A stretch of 64,000 bases of DNA, taken from the NCBI RefSeq assembly GCF_008085905.1, contig NZ_VSFF01000008.1, positions 62,001 to 126,000 of the forward strand, in the 5' to 3' direction. Both the position numbers and the translations under genes were made by a program. This document shows positions 24,685 through 33,432 of the stretch, piece by piece. Every line of letters begins with the position of its first letter. Position 1 is the stretch's first letter. Below the pieces are notes generated by a model. The model ran no database searches and was not told where the DNA came from. It saw only the letters and a program-made list of their open reading frames with translations. Origin of the DNA: Actinomadura syzygii. GTDB lineage: Bacteria > Actinomycetota > Actinomycetes > Streptosporangiales > Streptosporangiaceae.

Positions 24685-25657
24685 ATCGCTCCTCCGCCCG
24701 GTAGAAGAACATGAATCCCCCGACCAGCATCACCACGGCCCACACGATGGCGTACAACCAGAGTTGCGACATCGGCATGGTGGTCGCCTTGTGGAGCGCC
24801 ACCTGCTCGCGCATGGACTCGCGGTACTCGCCCAGCAGCATGTTCCGGCTCAGCTCGACGTACACGTGCGCCGGGTTGGCTTCGAGCAGCCTCGCGATGA
24901 CGGGATAGCGGTCCAACTTGGAGCCGGGCTTCATCATCACGGGCAGGCTGAAGATCACGCCGGACATGTAGAGCCACGTCCGCATGATGAACGGCAGGAG
25001 TTGGGTGATGTCGCGGTTGAACGCGCCCAGCCGCGCCATGACCATGCTGATGCCCACGTTGAACATCAGCTGGAGCGCCACCACCGGGATGAACAGCACC
25101 ATGTTGAACGTGATCGGCTCGCCCCAGGCCATGATGATCGCGAACAGCACGACCAGGGACAGCAGCAACTGCTGGAGCTCGACGACCGCGATCGCGAGCG
25201 GAAGCGTGGCCCGCGGGAAGTGCAGGGCCCTGATCAGCGACAGGTTGTCGCCGACCGACTTGGCCCCGGACGTCACCGACCGCTGCGTGAAGCCGAACAG
25301 GAAGACGCCGGTCACCAGGAACGGGATGAAGTCCTTGATCCCGCGGCTGGTGTTCAGCAGCAACCCGAAGATCAGGTAGTACACCGCCGCGTTCAGCAAT
25401 GGCGTGAGGAGCTGCCACAACTGACCGAGTCTCGAATCGGTGTACATCGAGATGTTCTTGGCGGAGGCGAACGCCCAGATGAAGTTGCGCCGTGCCCACA
25501 CCTGCTGGAGGTACTTGCGCAGCGGGGGGCGCGCGGCGCTCTGCCTCAGCCCGTACCGTGCGGCGTAGTCGGACAGCGACTCGTTCACGTGAGGAGGCTC
25601 CGCGATCGTGCCGACCGACTCGCCACCCGGGGAACCGAGCCGTTCCGGGTGACTCAT
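24671..25657 (-). CDS. Polysaccharide/teichoic-acid exporter permease (Wzm/TagG type)
   Basis: A 328-residue ABC-2 permease. A cytoplasmic N-terminus of about 85 residues carries the family sequence DSRLGQLWQLLTPLLNAAVYYLIFG, and about six membrane segments follow. ANPAHVYVELSRNMLL is the conserved periplasmic stretch near the last helices. It forms the channel with the downstream overlapping ATPase. It is divergent from the PAP2-kinase gene, with a 110-base gap to the start chosen there. Confidence 0.9.
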   Translation of the reverse strand: MSHPERLGSPGGESVGTIAEPPHVNESLSDYAARYGLRQSAARPPLRKYLQQVWARRNFIWAFASAKNISMYTDSRLGQLWQLLTPLLNAAVYYLIFGLLLNTSRGIKDFIPFLVTGVFLFGFTQRSVTSGAKSVGDNLSLIRALHFPRATLPLAIAVVELQQLLLSLVVLFAIIMAWGEPITFNMVLFIPVVALQLMFNVGISMVMARLGAFNRDITQLLPFIMRTWLYMSGVIFSLPVMMKPGSKLDRYPVIARLLEANPAHVYVELSRNMLLGEYRESMREQVALHKATTMPMSQLWLYAIVWAVVMLVGGFMFFYRAEERYGRG

Positions 25658-25767
25658 GTCGCGAAGCCTATTGCAGTCGGTGAGTCGAGAGTGACGTTCG
25701 CCCGCATGTGACCCCCGATTTGAGATCTTTACGGAATCATGTCGCCGTCCAAGGGGATACCCCCGAG

Positions 25768-27390
25768 ATGCGCGTCAACCATTCACGGCGCATCGCCGCG
25801 CCCGCACGCTCCATCGTCATGCCCTGGTCCGTCCCGAACACGCGGCCGCGGCCGGGGACGGCCGAACCGCGGTTCCCCCTGCTGGCGAGACTCGGGCGGG
25901 CGGACAGATGGGCGTTCGACCGGGTGGCGGCGGCGCGGCTGCCCGGCCTGGAGTACGTCCTGCCGCGGCTGTCGCGGTTCGCCGACCACGGGGTGCTGTG
26001 GTTCACGACGGCGGGCGTGCTGGGGCTCACCGGGCGCCACCGGCTGCGCCGGGCCGCGCTGCGCGGCTCGATCGCGATCGCGGTGGCGAGCCCGGCCGTG
26101 AACCTCCTCGGGAAGCAGGCGTTCCGCCGCAAGCGGCCCGTCGTCGACCTCGTCCCGCCGATCCGGATCCGGTGGAAGCTGCCGACCTCGCACGCGTTCC
26201 CGTCCGGGCACTCGGCGTCGGCCGCCGCGTTCGCGACCGGGGTCGCGCTGGAGGCGCCGGGCCGGGTGGCCGCGCCCGTCGCGGCGACCGCGGCGGCGGT
26301 CGCGTTCGCCCGCGTCTACACGGGCGCGCACTATCCGGGCGACGTCCTCGCCGGGCTCGGGATCGGCGCGCTGGCCGCGTGCGGGACGCGGCTCGTCTGG
26401 CCCGCCCGGCCGCCGGTCGCGCGGGTGTCGGTGACCATGGCCGCCGACGGCCTGGTCAAGCCCGACGGGGAGGGGCTCGTCGCGGTGGTGAACCCGGTGT
26501 CGGGCGGCTCCGGCGGGGCGACCGCCGCGATCCTGCCGGGACGCCCCGACCTGGCCGTCGAGCTGATCGAGCGGGAGCTGCCCGCGGCGGAGATCGTCCG
26601 GCTGGCGCCGGACGAGGACGCCGACAAGGCCCTCGCGGAGGCCGCCGAGCGCGCCTGCGTCCTCGCCGTCGTCGGCGGCGACGGGACCGTGAACGCGGGC
26701 GCGCGGGCCGCGCTCGAGCACGACGTGCCGCTGCTGGTCGTCCCCGGCGGCACGTTCGACCACTTCGCCCGCGCGCTCGGCCTGGAGTCGCCGGCGGACG
26801 CGGTCGCCGCCTACCGGAGCGGGCGCCTCGGCCGCGTCGACGTGTCCTACGTCGCCCCGGCGGACGGCAACCGCGACGACGCGGACGAGCAGGTGTTCCT
26901 GAACACGGCGAGCTTCGGCGCGTACACCGAGCTGGTCGACCGGCGGGAGCGGCTGGAGAAGCGGATCGGGAAGTGGCCCGCGCTCGCGGTCGCCGCCGTC
27001 CGGACGCTGCGCCGCTCCGAGCCCCTCGACCTCGTCCTGGACGGGCGGCGCCGGCGCGTCTGGCTGGGCTTCGTCGGCAACTGCGGCTACGGGGCGCGCG
27101 GCGCGACGCCGACCTGGCGGGACCGGCTGGACGACGGCCGTCTCGACATCCGGATGATCGCCACCGGGCGGCGCGTCCCGCGCGTGCGGGCCGTCGCCGC
27201 GGTGCTGGCCGGGCACCTCCCCCTCATCCCCGGATACCGGTCGTGGCAGGCGACGGGGCTCGAGGTGGTGGCGCCGTCCGGCGGGCTGCGGCTGGCGCGG
27301 GACGGCGAGGTGTCGTCCCTGCCCAGGGCGGTGCGGTTCGGGAAGCACACGGGCGGGCTGCGCGTGTTCGTCCCCGGCGGCCAGGGGTAG
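25768..27390 (+). CDS. Fused PAP2 phosphatase and diacylglycerol kinase-type lipid kinase
   Basis: A 540-residue two-enzyme fusion. Residues about 30-215 are a PAP2 (type 2 phosphatidic acid phosphatase) domain with KQAFRRKRP, PSGHS and RVYTGAHYPGD, the three active-site motifs. Residues about 235-540 are a DagK/YegS-type lipid kinase (VVNPVSGGSGG, VVGGDGTVNAG, LLVVPGGTFDHFARALG). The pair could interconvert phosphorylated and free lipids in envelope turnover. Fusions of this kind are known in actinobacteria. ATG 25768 is favoured by AAGGGG upstream; GTG 25708 or ATG 25819 are possible. Confidence 0.9.
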   Translation: MRVNHSRRIAAPARSIVMPWSVPNTRPRPGTAEPRFPLLARLGRADRWAFDRVAAARLPGLEYVLPRLSRFADHGVLWFTTAGVLGLTGRHRLRRAALRGSIAIAVASPAVNLLGKQAFRRKRPVVDLVPPIRIRWKLPTSHAFPSGHSASAAAFATGVALEAPGRVAAPVAATAAAVAFARVYTGAHYPGDVLAGLGIGALAACGTRLVWPARPPVARVSVTMAADGLVKPDGEGLVAVVNPVSGGSGGATAAILPGRPDLAVELIERELPAAEIVRLAPDEDADKALAEAAERACVLAVVGGDGTVNAGARAALEHDVPLLVVPGGTFDHFARALGLESPADAVAAYRSGRLGRVDVSYVAPADGNRDDADEQVFLNTASFGAYTELVDRRERLEKRIGKWPALAVAAVRTLRRSEPLDLVLDGRRRRVWLGFVGNCGYGARGATPTWRDRLDDGRLDIRMIATGRRVPRVRAVAAVLAGHLPLIPGYRSWQATGLEVVAPSGGLRLARDGEVSSLPRAVRFGKHTGGLRVFVPGGQG

Positions 27391-27422
27391 GGGACGGGTC
27401 GGCCGTGAGGAGGGGCCCGGAG

Positions 27423-27659
27423 ATGACGAGCGACGGCACCGAGATCGGGATCGACCCCGGCGAACTCAGCGACGACGACCTGTTCCGCGAGCTCGGCCAC
27501 CTGTACGAGACGCGGCTCGACGCGCTCAGGCACGCCGCCGACCAGGCGTACGGGGAGCACACGCGGCGCATGAACCAGCTCGAAGCCGAGTACCTGCGCA
27601 GACGTCCGAGACGCGAGATCGACCCGGAGAGGCTGCGCGCAGGCGCCCGCGCCCGCTGA
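27423..27659 (+). CDS. DUF6158 family small protein
   Basis: A 78-residue acidic then basic helical protein with DDDLFRELGHLYETRLDALRHA and the close EAEYLRRRPRREIDPERLR. This matches the small actinobacterial family DUF6158, of unknown function. It starts 32 bases after the kinase fusion with a strong GAGGAGGGG and is probably in its operon. Confidence 0.82.
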   Translation: MTSDGTEIGIDPGELSDDDLFRELGHLYETRLDALRHAADQAYGEHTRRMNQLEAEYLRRRPRREIDPERLRAGARAR

Positions 27660-27775
27660 CCCGCCCCTGACGGCTCCCGTTGGTCGGGAGTTCGTCTTGT
27701 CCGGGTAAAAGTACGGGCATCGTCGCCGGTTTCCGGGCCGGGTCCGTCGCAGGATCGTCGTCGGGGGTGTGTTCC

Positions 27776-28684
27776 GTGACGGGGACCCGGCCCGACCGGA
27801 GACGGCGGCGGCAGGGGCGGCGGGATCGCGGGCGCGAGCCGGGATTGCGCGAGTGCGCCCGGCGGTGGTGGCCGTTCGTCGCGGGGACGATGGCCACGAC
27901 CGGGCTGCTGCTCGGCGCCTACTTCTGGTTTCCGCCCGTCCCGGCTCCGTCACCGCTGTCGGCCGGGGGAGAGCCGGTCGGCCCGCTGCCGGACGGCGCG
28001 GACGGCGCCGACGCGGAGGCTCCCGGCGGGCCGATGAGCAGCTACACGACGCGGTTCACGCCGGGGGAGCCGCGGGTGCGCAACATCGAGCTGGCCGCGC
28101 GGATCCTGGACGGGCAGGTCGTCCAGCCCGGCGCGACGTTCTCGTTCAACGACGCCGTCGGGCCGCGCACGCGCAGCCGCGGGTACGTCCCCGCGCCCGC
28201 GATCGTCGGGCCGCGCCTGGTCGCGGACGTGGGCGGCGGCATCTGCCAGGTGTCCACGACGCTGTTCAACGCCGTCTTCAGCGCCGGGCTGGACATCCGC
28301 AAGGCACGCGCCCACTCGATGTACATGCCGGAGTACCCGGAAGGGTTGGAGGCCGCCGTCTCCTACCCGGACCTCGACTTCACGTGGCGGAACGACACCC
28401 GCCTTCCGGTGCGCGTCCAGGTGGCGCACACGGGTTCGTCGCTGACGGTCAGCCTGTGGGGCGAACGCCGGTACGAGGTGAGTTCGGCTGTTTCGCAGCC
28501 GTACGAGTTCGTGTCGCAGGGGACGGGCGTCCTGCGCGGCCGCGGCCGCTCGTGCGTGCCCACGCCCGGCCGTCCGGGCTTCGAGATCGACGTGTGGCGG
28601 ACGCTCCTGCTGGGCGGCCGCGAGGTCGAGCGCGAGCGCTTCCACACCGAGTACCGGCCGCAGGCGAAGGTGGAGTGCCGCTGA
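27776..28684 (+). CDS. VanW family membrane-anchored protein
   Basis: A 302-residue protein. A very basic N-terminus (arginine-rich, about 25 residues) precedes one membrane helix (FVAGTMATTGLLLGAYFWF). An extracytoplasmic VanW domain follows: VVQPGATFSFNDAVGPRTRSRGY, then VADVGGGICQVSTTLFNAVF. VanW occurs with vancomycin-resistance clusters in some bacteria and as a general wall-associated domain in others. The chosen GTG has GGGGG eight bases upstream; in-frame GTG 27767 and a longer frame from 27680 are alternatives. The domain is often linked to peptidoglycan, but no resistance genes are nearby. Confidence 0.86.
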   Translation: MTGTRPDRRRRRQGRRDRGREPGLRECARRWWPFVAGTMATTGLLLGAYFWFPPVPAPSPLSAGGEPVGPLPDGADGADAEAPGGPMSSYTTRFTPGEPRVRNIELAARILDGQVVQPGATFSFNDAVGPRTRSRGYVPAPAIVGPRLVADVGGGICQVSTTLFNAVFSAGLDIRKARAHSMYMPEYPEGLEAAVSYPDLDFTWRNDTRLPVRVQVAHTGSSLTVSLWGERRYEVSSAVSQPYEFVSQGTGVLRGRGRSCVPTPGRPGFEIDVWRTLLLGGREVERERFHTEYRPQAKVECR

Positions 28685-28719
28685 GCCGCCGGGCGGGAGG
28701 CGCGTGGCAGTGTGAGGGT

Positions 28720-29259
28720 ATGGCGGTACGAGAGGGAACACACGAACTCGGGCCGGACGACGGGCGGCTGCTGATCAGGACGGGCCGGAGCGGCCTCGGC
28801 CGCCGCGCGGGCCACGACCTCACCATCGAGGCCACCCGCTGGACGGCGGAGGTCGAGGCCCGCGAGCCCCTGTCAGCGTCGTCGGTCGCGGTGACCGTCG
28901 AGGTGGACGGCCTGGAGGTCAAGGACGGGTCCGGCGGCGTGAAGCCGCTGACCGACCAGGACCGCGCGGAGATCGGGAAGAACCTCCGCTCGGTGCTGGA
29001 CGTCCGGCGGTATCCGCGCATCACGTTCGCGTCCACCCGGATCGACGACGCCGGGGAGCGGATCGAGGGCGACCTGACGATCATGGGCCGGGTGAAACCC
29101 GTGCAGGTCAGCGCCGCCCTGGAGGGTGATGACCGGGTGCGGGGCGGGGTGGCCGTCCAGCAGTCGCGGTGGGGGATCAAGCCGTACTCGGCGTTCTTCG
29201 GCGCGCTCAGGCTGGCCGACGACGTCGAGGTCGAGTTCGACGTCCGCCTTCCGGGCTAG
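28720..29259 (+). CDS. YceI family protein
   Basis: A 179-residue lipocalin-like beta-barrel protein: AGHDLTIEATRWTAEVEA, then SSVAVTVEVDGLEVKDG, and YPRITFASTRI. These are the lines of the YceI family, which binds isoprenoid or other hydrophobic ligands. No signal peptide is visible, so this copy is probably cytoplasmic. Its stop overlaps the stop of the convergent glycosylation operon by two bases. Confidence 0.87.
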   Translation: MAVREGTHELGPDDGRLLIRTGRSGLGRRAGHDLTIEATRWTAEVEAREPLSASSVAVTVEVDGLEVKDGSGGVKPLTDQDRAEIGKNLRSVLDVRRYPRITFASTRIDDAGERIEGDLTIMGRVKPVQVSAALEGDDRVRGGVAVQQSRWGIKPYSAFFGALRLADDVEVEFDVRLPG

Positions 29260-30026
29260 CGTCGGGCGCGGGCGGCGCGCGTGAACTGGTCGTCCAGGCT
29301 GCGCGGGAAGGGCAGCATGCGGTGCATGTCCCGCCAGGGCGCGAACTGCCGGACGGCGTTGAACCCCGCCGCCGTGACGACGCGCTCCACGTTCGGCCCC
29401 GGCGCGCACGCGGGATACACGTCCAGGTGCGCGATCCGGGCGGGAAGCCAGGCGGGCCGCACCGGCGACACCAGCGTCATCGGCGGCCGGACCCGTTCGG
29501 CGGACGCCATGTCCAGCGCGTAGGCGAGGAGTTCCCGCGTCTCCGCGTCGGGCCCGCTGTGCACGATGAGCCACCCGGCGACGTCGACCGGCTCCGCCGG
29601 GGGATCGGCCAGAGTCAGCGGCGTGACCTCCGCCGAGACGCGGCGCAGGTAGGCGTCATGGGCGGGGTCCAGCTCCTCCAGGACGAACGTCCGGTCGAAG
29701 CGCGGCGGGACGGCGGGCAGCAGCGGCGCGTAGGCGTCCCAGCGCAGCAGCCGCGCCAGATGCGTGACCCGCGCGCTGGGCGGGGCCGCGGCGTCCAGCC
29801 CGCCCTTCAACCCGGCCGGGAAGGCGTCGACGATCACCTCGCGGACGTCGCCGGGCAGGTCGGCGCCGGGGCGCACGACCCGCCAGCCGCCGGTGACGCG
29901 CGGGTCGGCCGCGAACGGCGAGTCCGTCACGGCGGTGACGGGGCCGTCCAGCCGGAGCGTGCGCAGCGCCGCCCGGAGCCGGGTCAGATGCCCGAGGCCG
30001 TCGCCGGACACATGGCAGACGATCAC
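29256..30026 (-). CDS. MurG/GT-B-like protein of unknown substrate
   Basis: A 256-residue protein beginning VIVCHVSGDGLGHLTRLRA. The Gly-x-Gly-His-x-x-Arg pattern resembles the N-terminal domain of GT-B-fold glycosyltransferases such as MurG. The C-terminal part contains AGFNAVRQFAPW and PFPRSLDDQFTRA, reminiscent of the family's acceptor/donor loop (asparagine followed by a P-R-x-x-D-x-Q segment). At 256 residues it is shorter than a full GT-B enzyme. GTG 30026 overlaps the stop of the GT4 gene by four bases. It is the last gene of a six-gene operon, and the assignment as a glycosyltransferase is tentative. Confidence 0.6.
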   Translation of the reverse strand: MIVCHVSGDGLGHLTRLRAALRTLRLDGPVTAVTDSPFAADPRVTGGWRVVRPGADLPGDVREVIVDAFPAGLKGGLDAAAPPSARVTHLARLLRWDAYAPLLPAVPPRFDRTFVLEELDPAHDAYLRRVSAEVTPLTLADPPAEPVDVAGWLIVHSGPDAETRELLAYALDMASAERVRPPMTLVSPVRPAWLPARIAHLDVYPACAPGPNVERVVTAAGFNAVRQFAPWRDMHRMLPFPRSLDDQFTRAARARR

Positions 30027-31153
30027 CGCGCCGCGTCGAGGGCATCGAGGACGCCGAGGTACCCGGCGGTCTCGGCGGCCGGGGTGAAGTCGCGGCGGAT
30101 CCGTTCCGCGCCCGCCGTGCCGAGCTTCGCCAGCTCGGCGGCGTCCGCGCGGGCGGCGCGGTCGATCGCGGCCCGGCAGGCGTGCGCGTCCCCGGCGGGG
30201 AACGTGAAGCCGATGTCGTCGTCGGCGAGGTCGGCGAGCCCGCCCGCGTCCGAGGCGAGCAGCGGGACGCCGAGCGCCGCCGCCTCCAGCGCGACGTTCG
30301 GCATCCCGTCGTAGAAGGACGGCAGCGCGACCAGGTCGCAGCTCGCGTAGACGGCGGGGAGGTCGTAGCGGTCCAGGAACGGCAGGAACGAGTGCGGGAC
30401 GTCGGCGCCGCGCGCGGCGAGCCACTCCGTCACCTGCTCCTCGACCTCGCCGACGAGCAGCAGGTGGAAGTCGTCCGCGCGGCGGGACGCGGCGAGCGCG
30501 TCCAGGAGGAAGCCGACGCCCTTCTTCACCTTGAGCTGCCCGATGATCCCGATCGTGCGGCGGCCCTCGCGGACGTGCTCGTCCCGCCACGCGCGGGCGC
30601 GCTCACGCTCGGACGGCAGGACCTGCCACTGCGCCGTGTCCACGCTGTTCGCGACGAACGCGACCGGGACGCCCGGAGCGAGCGCGGCGACCAGCGGCGC
30701 GTGCGAGCGGGCGACGACGCACACCCGCGACGAGGCGCGCAGCGCGTCCGCCAGCACCCCGCGCCGCCGCATCGAGAAGGCGCCGACGTCGATGTCGTTG
30801 CCTCGTAGCAGCGTCACGAGCGGCGCGTCCAGCAGCGCGGCGAGGACGGGCGCGGCGAGCGTCGCGTACACGCCGCCGAACGCGACGACATGGGTGTAGC
30901 CGGTGAGGTTCTCGGCGGTGATCGTCGTCCAGAGGCGGCGCAGGGCGTGCTCGGAGTCGTCGCCGAGCGGGGCGGTGACCAGCCGTCCGCCGTGCTCGCG
31001 GGTGACGCCCCACGGGCGGGCGCGGCGGGTCAGGTGCGCGACGTCGACCTCGACCCCGGCGCCGCGCAGGCCCCGCACGATCCGGTCGCAGGACTGCGCC
31101 ATGCCGCCCCGGCTCGGCGGGTAGTGCCCGGTGATCCACAGGACCCGGTGCAT
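30023..31153 (-). CDS. GT4-family glycosyltransferase
   Basis: A 376-residue GT-B enzyme. The N-terminal domain starts VLWITGHYPPSRGGMAQ, the usual glycine-rich acceptor-side start. The C-terminal donor domain has IGIIGQLKVKKGVGFLLDAL and LPSFYDGMPNVALEAAALGVPLLASDAGG, whose E-x7-E motif is the retaining GT4 nucleotide-sugar site. It would add a sugar from an NDP-sugar to a lipid or glycan. ATG 31153 overlaps the TGA of the cysteine-rich gene by one base (TGATG). Confidence 0.9.
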   Translation of the reverse strand: MHRVLWITGHYPPSRGGMAQSCDRIVRGLRGAGVEVDVAHLTRRARPWGVTREHGGRLVTAPLGDDSEHALRRLWTTITAENLTGYTHVVAFGGVYATLAAPVLAALLDAPLVTLLRGNDIDVGAFSMRRRGVLADALRASSRVCVVARSHAPLVAALAPGVPVAFVANSVDTAQWQVLPSERERARAWRDEHVREGRRTIGIIGQLKVKKGVGFLLDALAASRRADDFHLLLVGEVEEQVTEWLAARGADVPHSFLPFLDRYDLPAVYASCDLVALPSFYDGMPNVALEAAALGVPLLASDAGGLADLADDDIGFTFPAGDAHACRAAIDRAARADAAELAKLGTAGAERIRRDFTPAAETAGYLGVLDALDAAR

Positions 31154-31506
31154 CAGCTGTCCACGAAGCCGGTGTCGTCGTCCGATCCCCAGTCGCCGCC
31201 CTGCGCGTAGTCGTCGCCGGGGTTGAACGCGCCCCGGTCGTACTGGTCGAACGACGAGTACCAGGCGGCGTCCTGGTAGGCGTGCGAGCTGCTCTGGTAG
31301 TAGTGCCGCCGCCGGCCGCGCGCCCAGGCCGGGTCGTGCGGGTCCTGCGAGCCGTAGCCCTGCGCGGCCAGGCACTCCGGGCAGACGCCGGACGGCGCGG
31401 CGTGCTCGGCGCAGACGGGCCGCCCGCACTGCCCGCAGGAGGCGGCGGCCTGCCGTCCGCAGCGTCCGAGGACGAAGAAGCCGGTGGTCACGGTGCAGCG
31501 GTTCAC
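31153..31506 (-). CDS. Small cysteine-rich, putative zinc-finger protein
   Basis: A 117-residue protein with no assigned family that I recognise. Residues about 16-45 hold RCGRQ, SCGQCGRPVCAEH and VCPEC, a pattern like a B-box or zinc-ribbon site with six or more cysteines and a histidine. The rest is hydrophilic, rich in Tyr, Ser, Asp and Gln, and probably disordered. GTG 31506 overlaps the upstream stop by four bases, and its TGA overlaps the GT4 start. It sits in the middle of a glycosylation operon, where a zinc-bound scaffold or regulatory role is possible but unproven. Confidence 0.65.
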   Translation of the reverse strand: MNRCTVTTGFFVLGRCGRQAAASCGQCGRPVCAEHAAPSGVCPECLAAQGYGSQDPHDPAWARGRRRHYYQSSSHAYQDAAWYSSFDQYDRGAFNPGDDYAQGGDWGSDDDTGFVDS

Positions 31507-32228
31507 GTGGTCCTCCTCGCGGCCGTGCCCGGCGGCGTCCACCGGAACGGCTCCGTCGACACCTGCAGGATGCGGTCGATCGCCCGGTCGACGAGCGGCT
31601 CGCGGAACTTGCCGCTGGCCCGGACGACCAGCCGGCCGCCCTGCTTGACCTGCACCCGGACCGAGGCGGGCGGCGGCGTCCCGGGACGCCGGACGGCCGC
31701 GTCCTTGGCGAACCGCCGCGTCACCTGGACGAGCTGCACGGTCTTCCGCTTCGTCTTGATCTTGACCTTGCCGCTGGAGCCGCGCTGGCGCCGCCTGCGG
31801 AACCGCACCCGGTCGGTGACCGCGAGTTCGAGCACGCTGCCGTCCCGCAGTTCGGCCCGCATCCGGAGCCACGGGTCCAGCGCGTACCACTGGTGCATCC
31901 CGAGGACCGGCGGCCGGACGGGCATCTCGACCTCCGGCCCCTTCTTCTCCGGCAGCTCGGCGCCGCGCATGTCCGCCGCGACGGACAGCACCCCGTCCGG
32001 CGGCATGTCGGACGCGAGGATCCGCAGCATCGGCACCAGCGCGCCCGGGACGCGCTCGTCCAGCCGCCACTTGCGCCGCCGGATCTCGGTCGTGTGCCGG
32101 GCGAGGCTCTGGATCACCGGCTCCCAGTCGTCCCGCCGCAGCGAGACCGTGAAGCCCTTCTCCAGGGTGAGCGCCCGGTGCAGCGGATGGAACCGCTGGA
32201 TGGCGGCCTTCTGCTTACGCCAGAACAT
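31503..32228 (-). CDS. Unknown protein in the glycosylation operon
   Basis: A 241-residue protein that I do not recognise. It is basic, without signal peptide or membrane segment. Notable stretches are SLRRDDWEPVIQSLARHTTEIRRRKWRLDE, the strands MRAELRDGSVLELAVTDRVRFRRRR and a lysine-rich turn KVKIKTKRKT. The C-terminal part (VRVQVKQGGRLVVRASGKFREPLVDRAIDRILQ) looks like beta strands followed by a helix. It lies ten bases downstream of a GT4 gene and overlaps the cysteine-rich gene. Its conserved place in an operon is the only functional hint. Confidence 0.6.
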   Translation of the reverse strand: MFWRKQKAAIQRFHPLHRALTLEKGFTVSLRRDDWEPVIQSLARHTTEIRRRKWRLDERVPGALVPMLRILASDMPPDGVLSVAADMRGAELPEKKGPEVEMPVRPPVLGMHQWYALDPWLRMRAELRDGSVLELAVTDRVRFRRRRQRGSSGKVKIKTKRKTVQLVQVTRRFAKDAAVRRPGTPPPASVRVQVKQGGRLVVRASGKFREPLVDRAIDRILQVSTEPFRWTPPGTAARRTT

Positions 32229-32238
32229 GACGAACCAC

Positions 32239-33432
32239 CTATCGCTCTCGGTCCGGAGGCGTGCTCGTGTCGTGCACCGTGTCGTAGACCGCGGCCAGCT
32301 CGGCGCGCGACCGCGCCCAGGTCAGGTCCGCCGCGATGTGCGCCCGGCCGCGCCGTCCCATCGCGGCGGCCTCGGCCGGGTACTCCAGCAGGACGCGGAC
32401 GGCCCGCGCCAGCTCCGCCGGGCGGTCGGCCGGGACGAGCCGCCCGTGCTCCCCGTCCGCCATCAGCTCGCGGACCGCCGGAAGGTCGGACGCCACGACC
32501 GGCACCCCGGCGGCCATCGACTCGATGACCTTCAGCGGCGCGCAGCCCTGGTCGAGGTTGCGGGCGCAGCCGGTCAGCGGCGCCACCGACACCTCGGCGT
32601 GCGCGAGCCACGCGGCGACCTCGTGGTGCGGCAGCGTGAACCGCCAGTCGACCCGGTCGGCGACCCCGATCCGCTCGGCCGCGCGGCGCAGCGGCTTCGC
32701 CCGCCGCTCCGGGACCGACGCGCACACGACGAGCCGCAGGTCCGGCAGGTCGGCGAGCCGCGCGAACGCGCGCAGCAGGACGTCGAGGCCCTGCCAGGGC
32801 TGGAGCGCGCCGACGTAGACGAGGTAGCGCTCGGGCGCGTCCGGCGGGCGCTGCGACGGCTGCGGGACGTCCGCCCCGTTCGGGACGAGGTGGACCTTCG
32901 CGTCCGGCACCCCGAGGCCGCGGACCGCCGCGCCGATCACCCGCGACGGGACGACGACCGCGTCGCTGCGCTCCAGGCAGTGCCGCTCCAGCTCGCGGAC
33001 CTTGGCGAGCGTGGACGGCGCCGCCCACGGCCAGGTGTGCGCCATCTCGATCGACGGCAGCCCGTTGACCTCGTAGACGACCTTGTGGCGGCGCCTGCGG
33101 CGGGGGCCGTCCGCGACGGCGGGCAGCGCGCTCCACGGGTCGCGGACGTGGCAGACCTCCAGCGTGTCGAGATGCGGCTCCAGATGGCCCGCGACCCACG
33201 CGGAGAACGCCTCGGCCCGGTCGATCAGGTTCGGCACCGGCTCGTCGAAGCGGGCGATCTCGCGCGTCCCCTCGCGCTGGTAGCGGGGCAGGTCGCCGCC
33301 GCCGATCGCGCAGAGCAGCCCGCCGTCGAAGCGGGCGAAGAGCTCGTCCGCCATCTGCGCGATGTGGACCGCCGACCCCTTGCTGGACGGGAACCGGTCG
33401 AACGCGACGTAGGCGGCGCGATGCCGCATCAT
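32239..33432 (-). CDS. GT4-family glycosyltransferase
   Basis: A 397-residue GT-B enzyme. The N-terminal domain starts AAYVAFDRFPSSKGSAVHI. HKVVYEVNGLPS and VPSRVIGAAV follow in the inter-domain region. The donor domain has YLVYVGALQPWQGLDVLLRAF and CAPLKVIESMAAGVPVVASDLPA, the GT4 donor-site region. ATG 33432 or the next in-frame ATG 33429 both overlap the epimerase stop, so coupling is clear. It is the second gene of the operon. Confidence 0.88.
   Translation of the reverse strand: MMRHRAAYVAFDRFPSSKGSAVHIAQMADELFARFDGGLLCAIGGGDLPRYQREGTREIARFDEPVPNLIDRAEAFSAWVAGHLEPHLDTLEVCHVRDPWSALPAVADGPRRRRRHKVVYEVNGLPSIEMAHTWPWAAPSTLAKVRELERHCLERSDAVVVPSRVIGAAVRGLGVPDAKVHLVPNGADVPQPSQRPPDAPERYLVYVGALQPWQGLDVLLRAFARLADLPDLRLVVCASVPERRAKPLRRAAERIGVADRVDWRFTLPHHEVAAWLAHAEVSVAPLTGCARNLDQGCAPLKVIESMAAGVPVVASDLPAVRELMADGEHGRLVPADRPAELARAVRVLLEYPAEAAAMGRRGRAHIAADLTWARSRAELAAVYDTVHDTSTPPDRER

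Noticed and set aside
27767-28684. VanW gene as part of a vancomycin resistance cluster
   Set aside because: No vanH, vanA, vanX or two-component genes are nearby; the domain also occurs widely in unrelated wall proteins.
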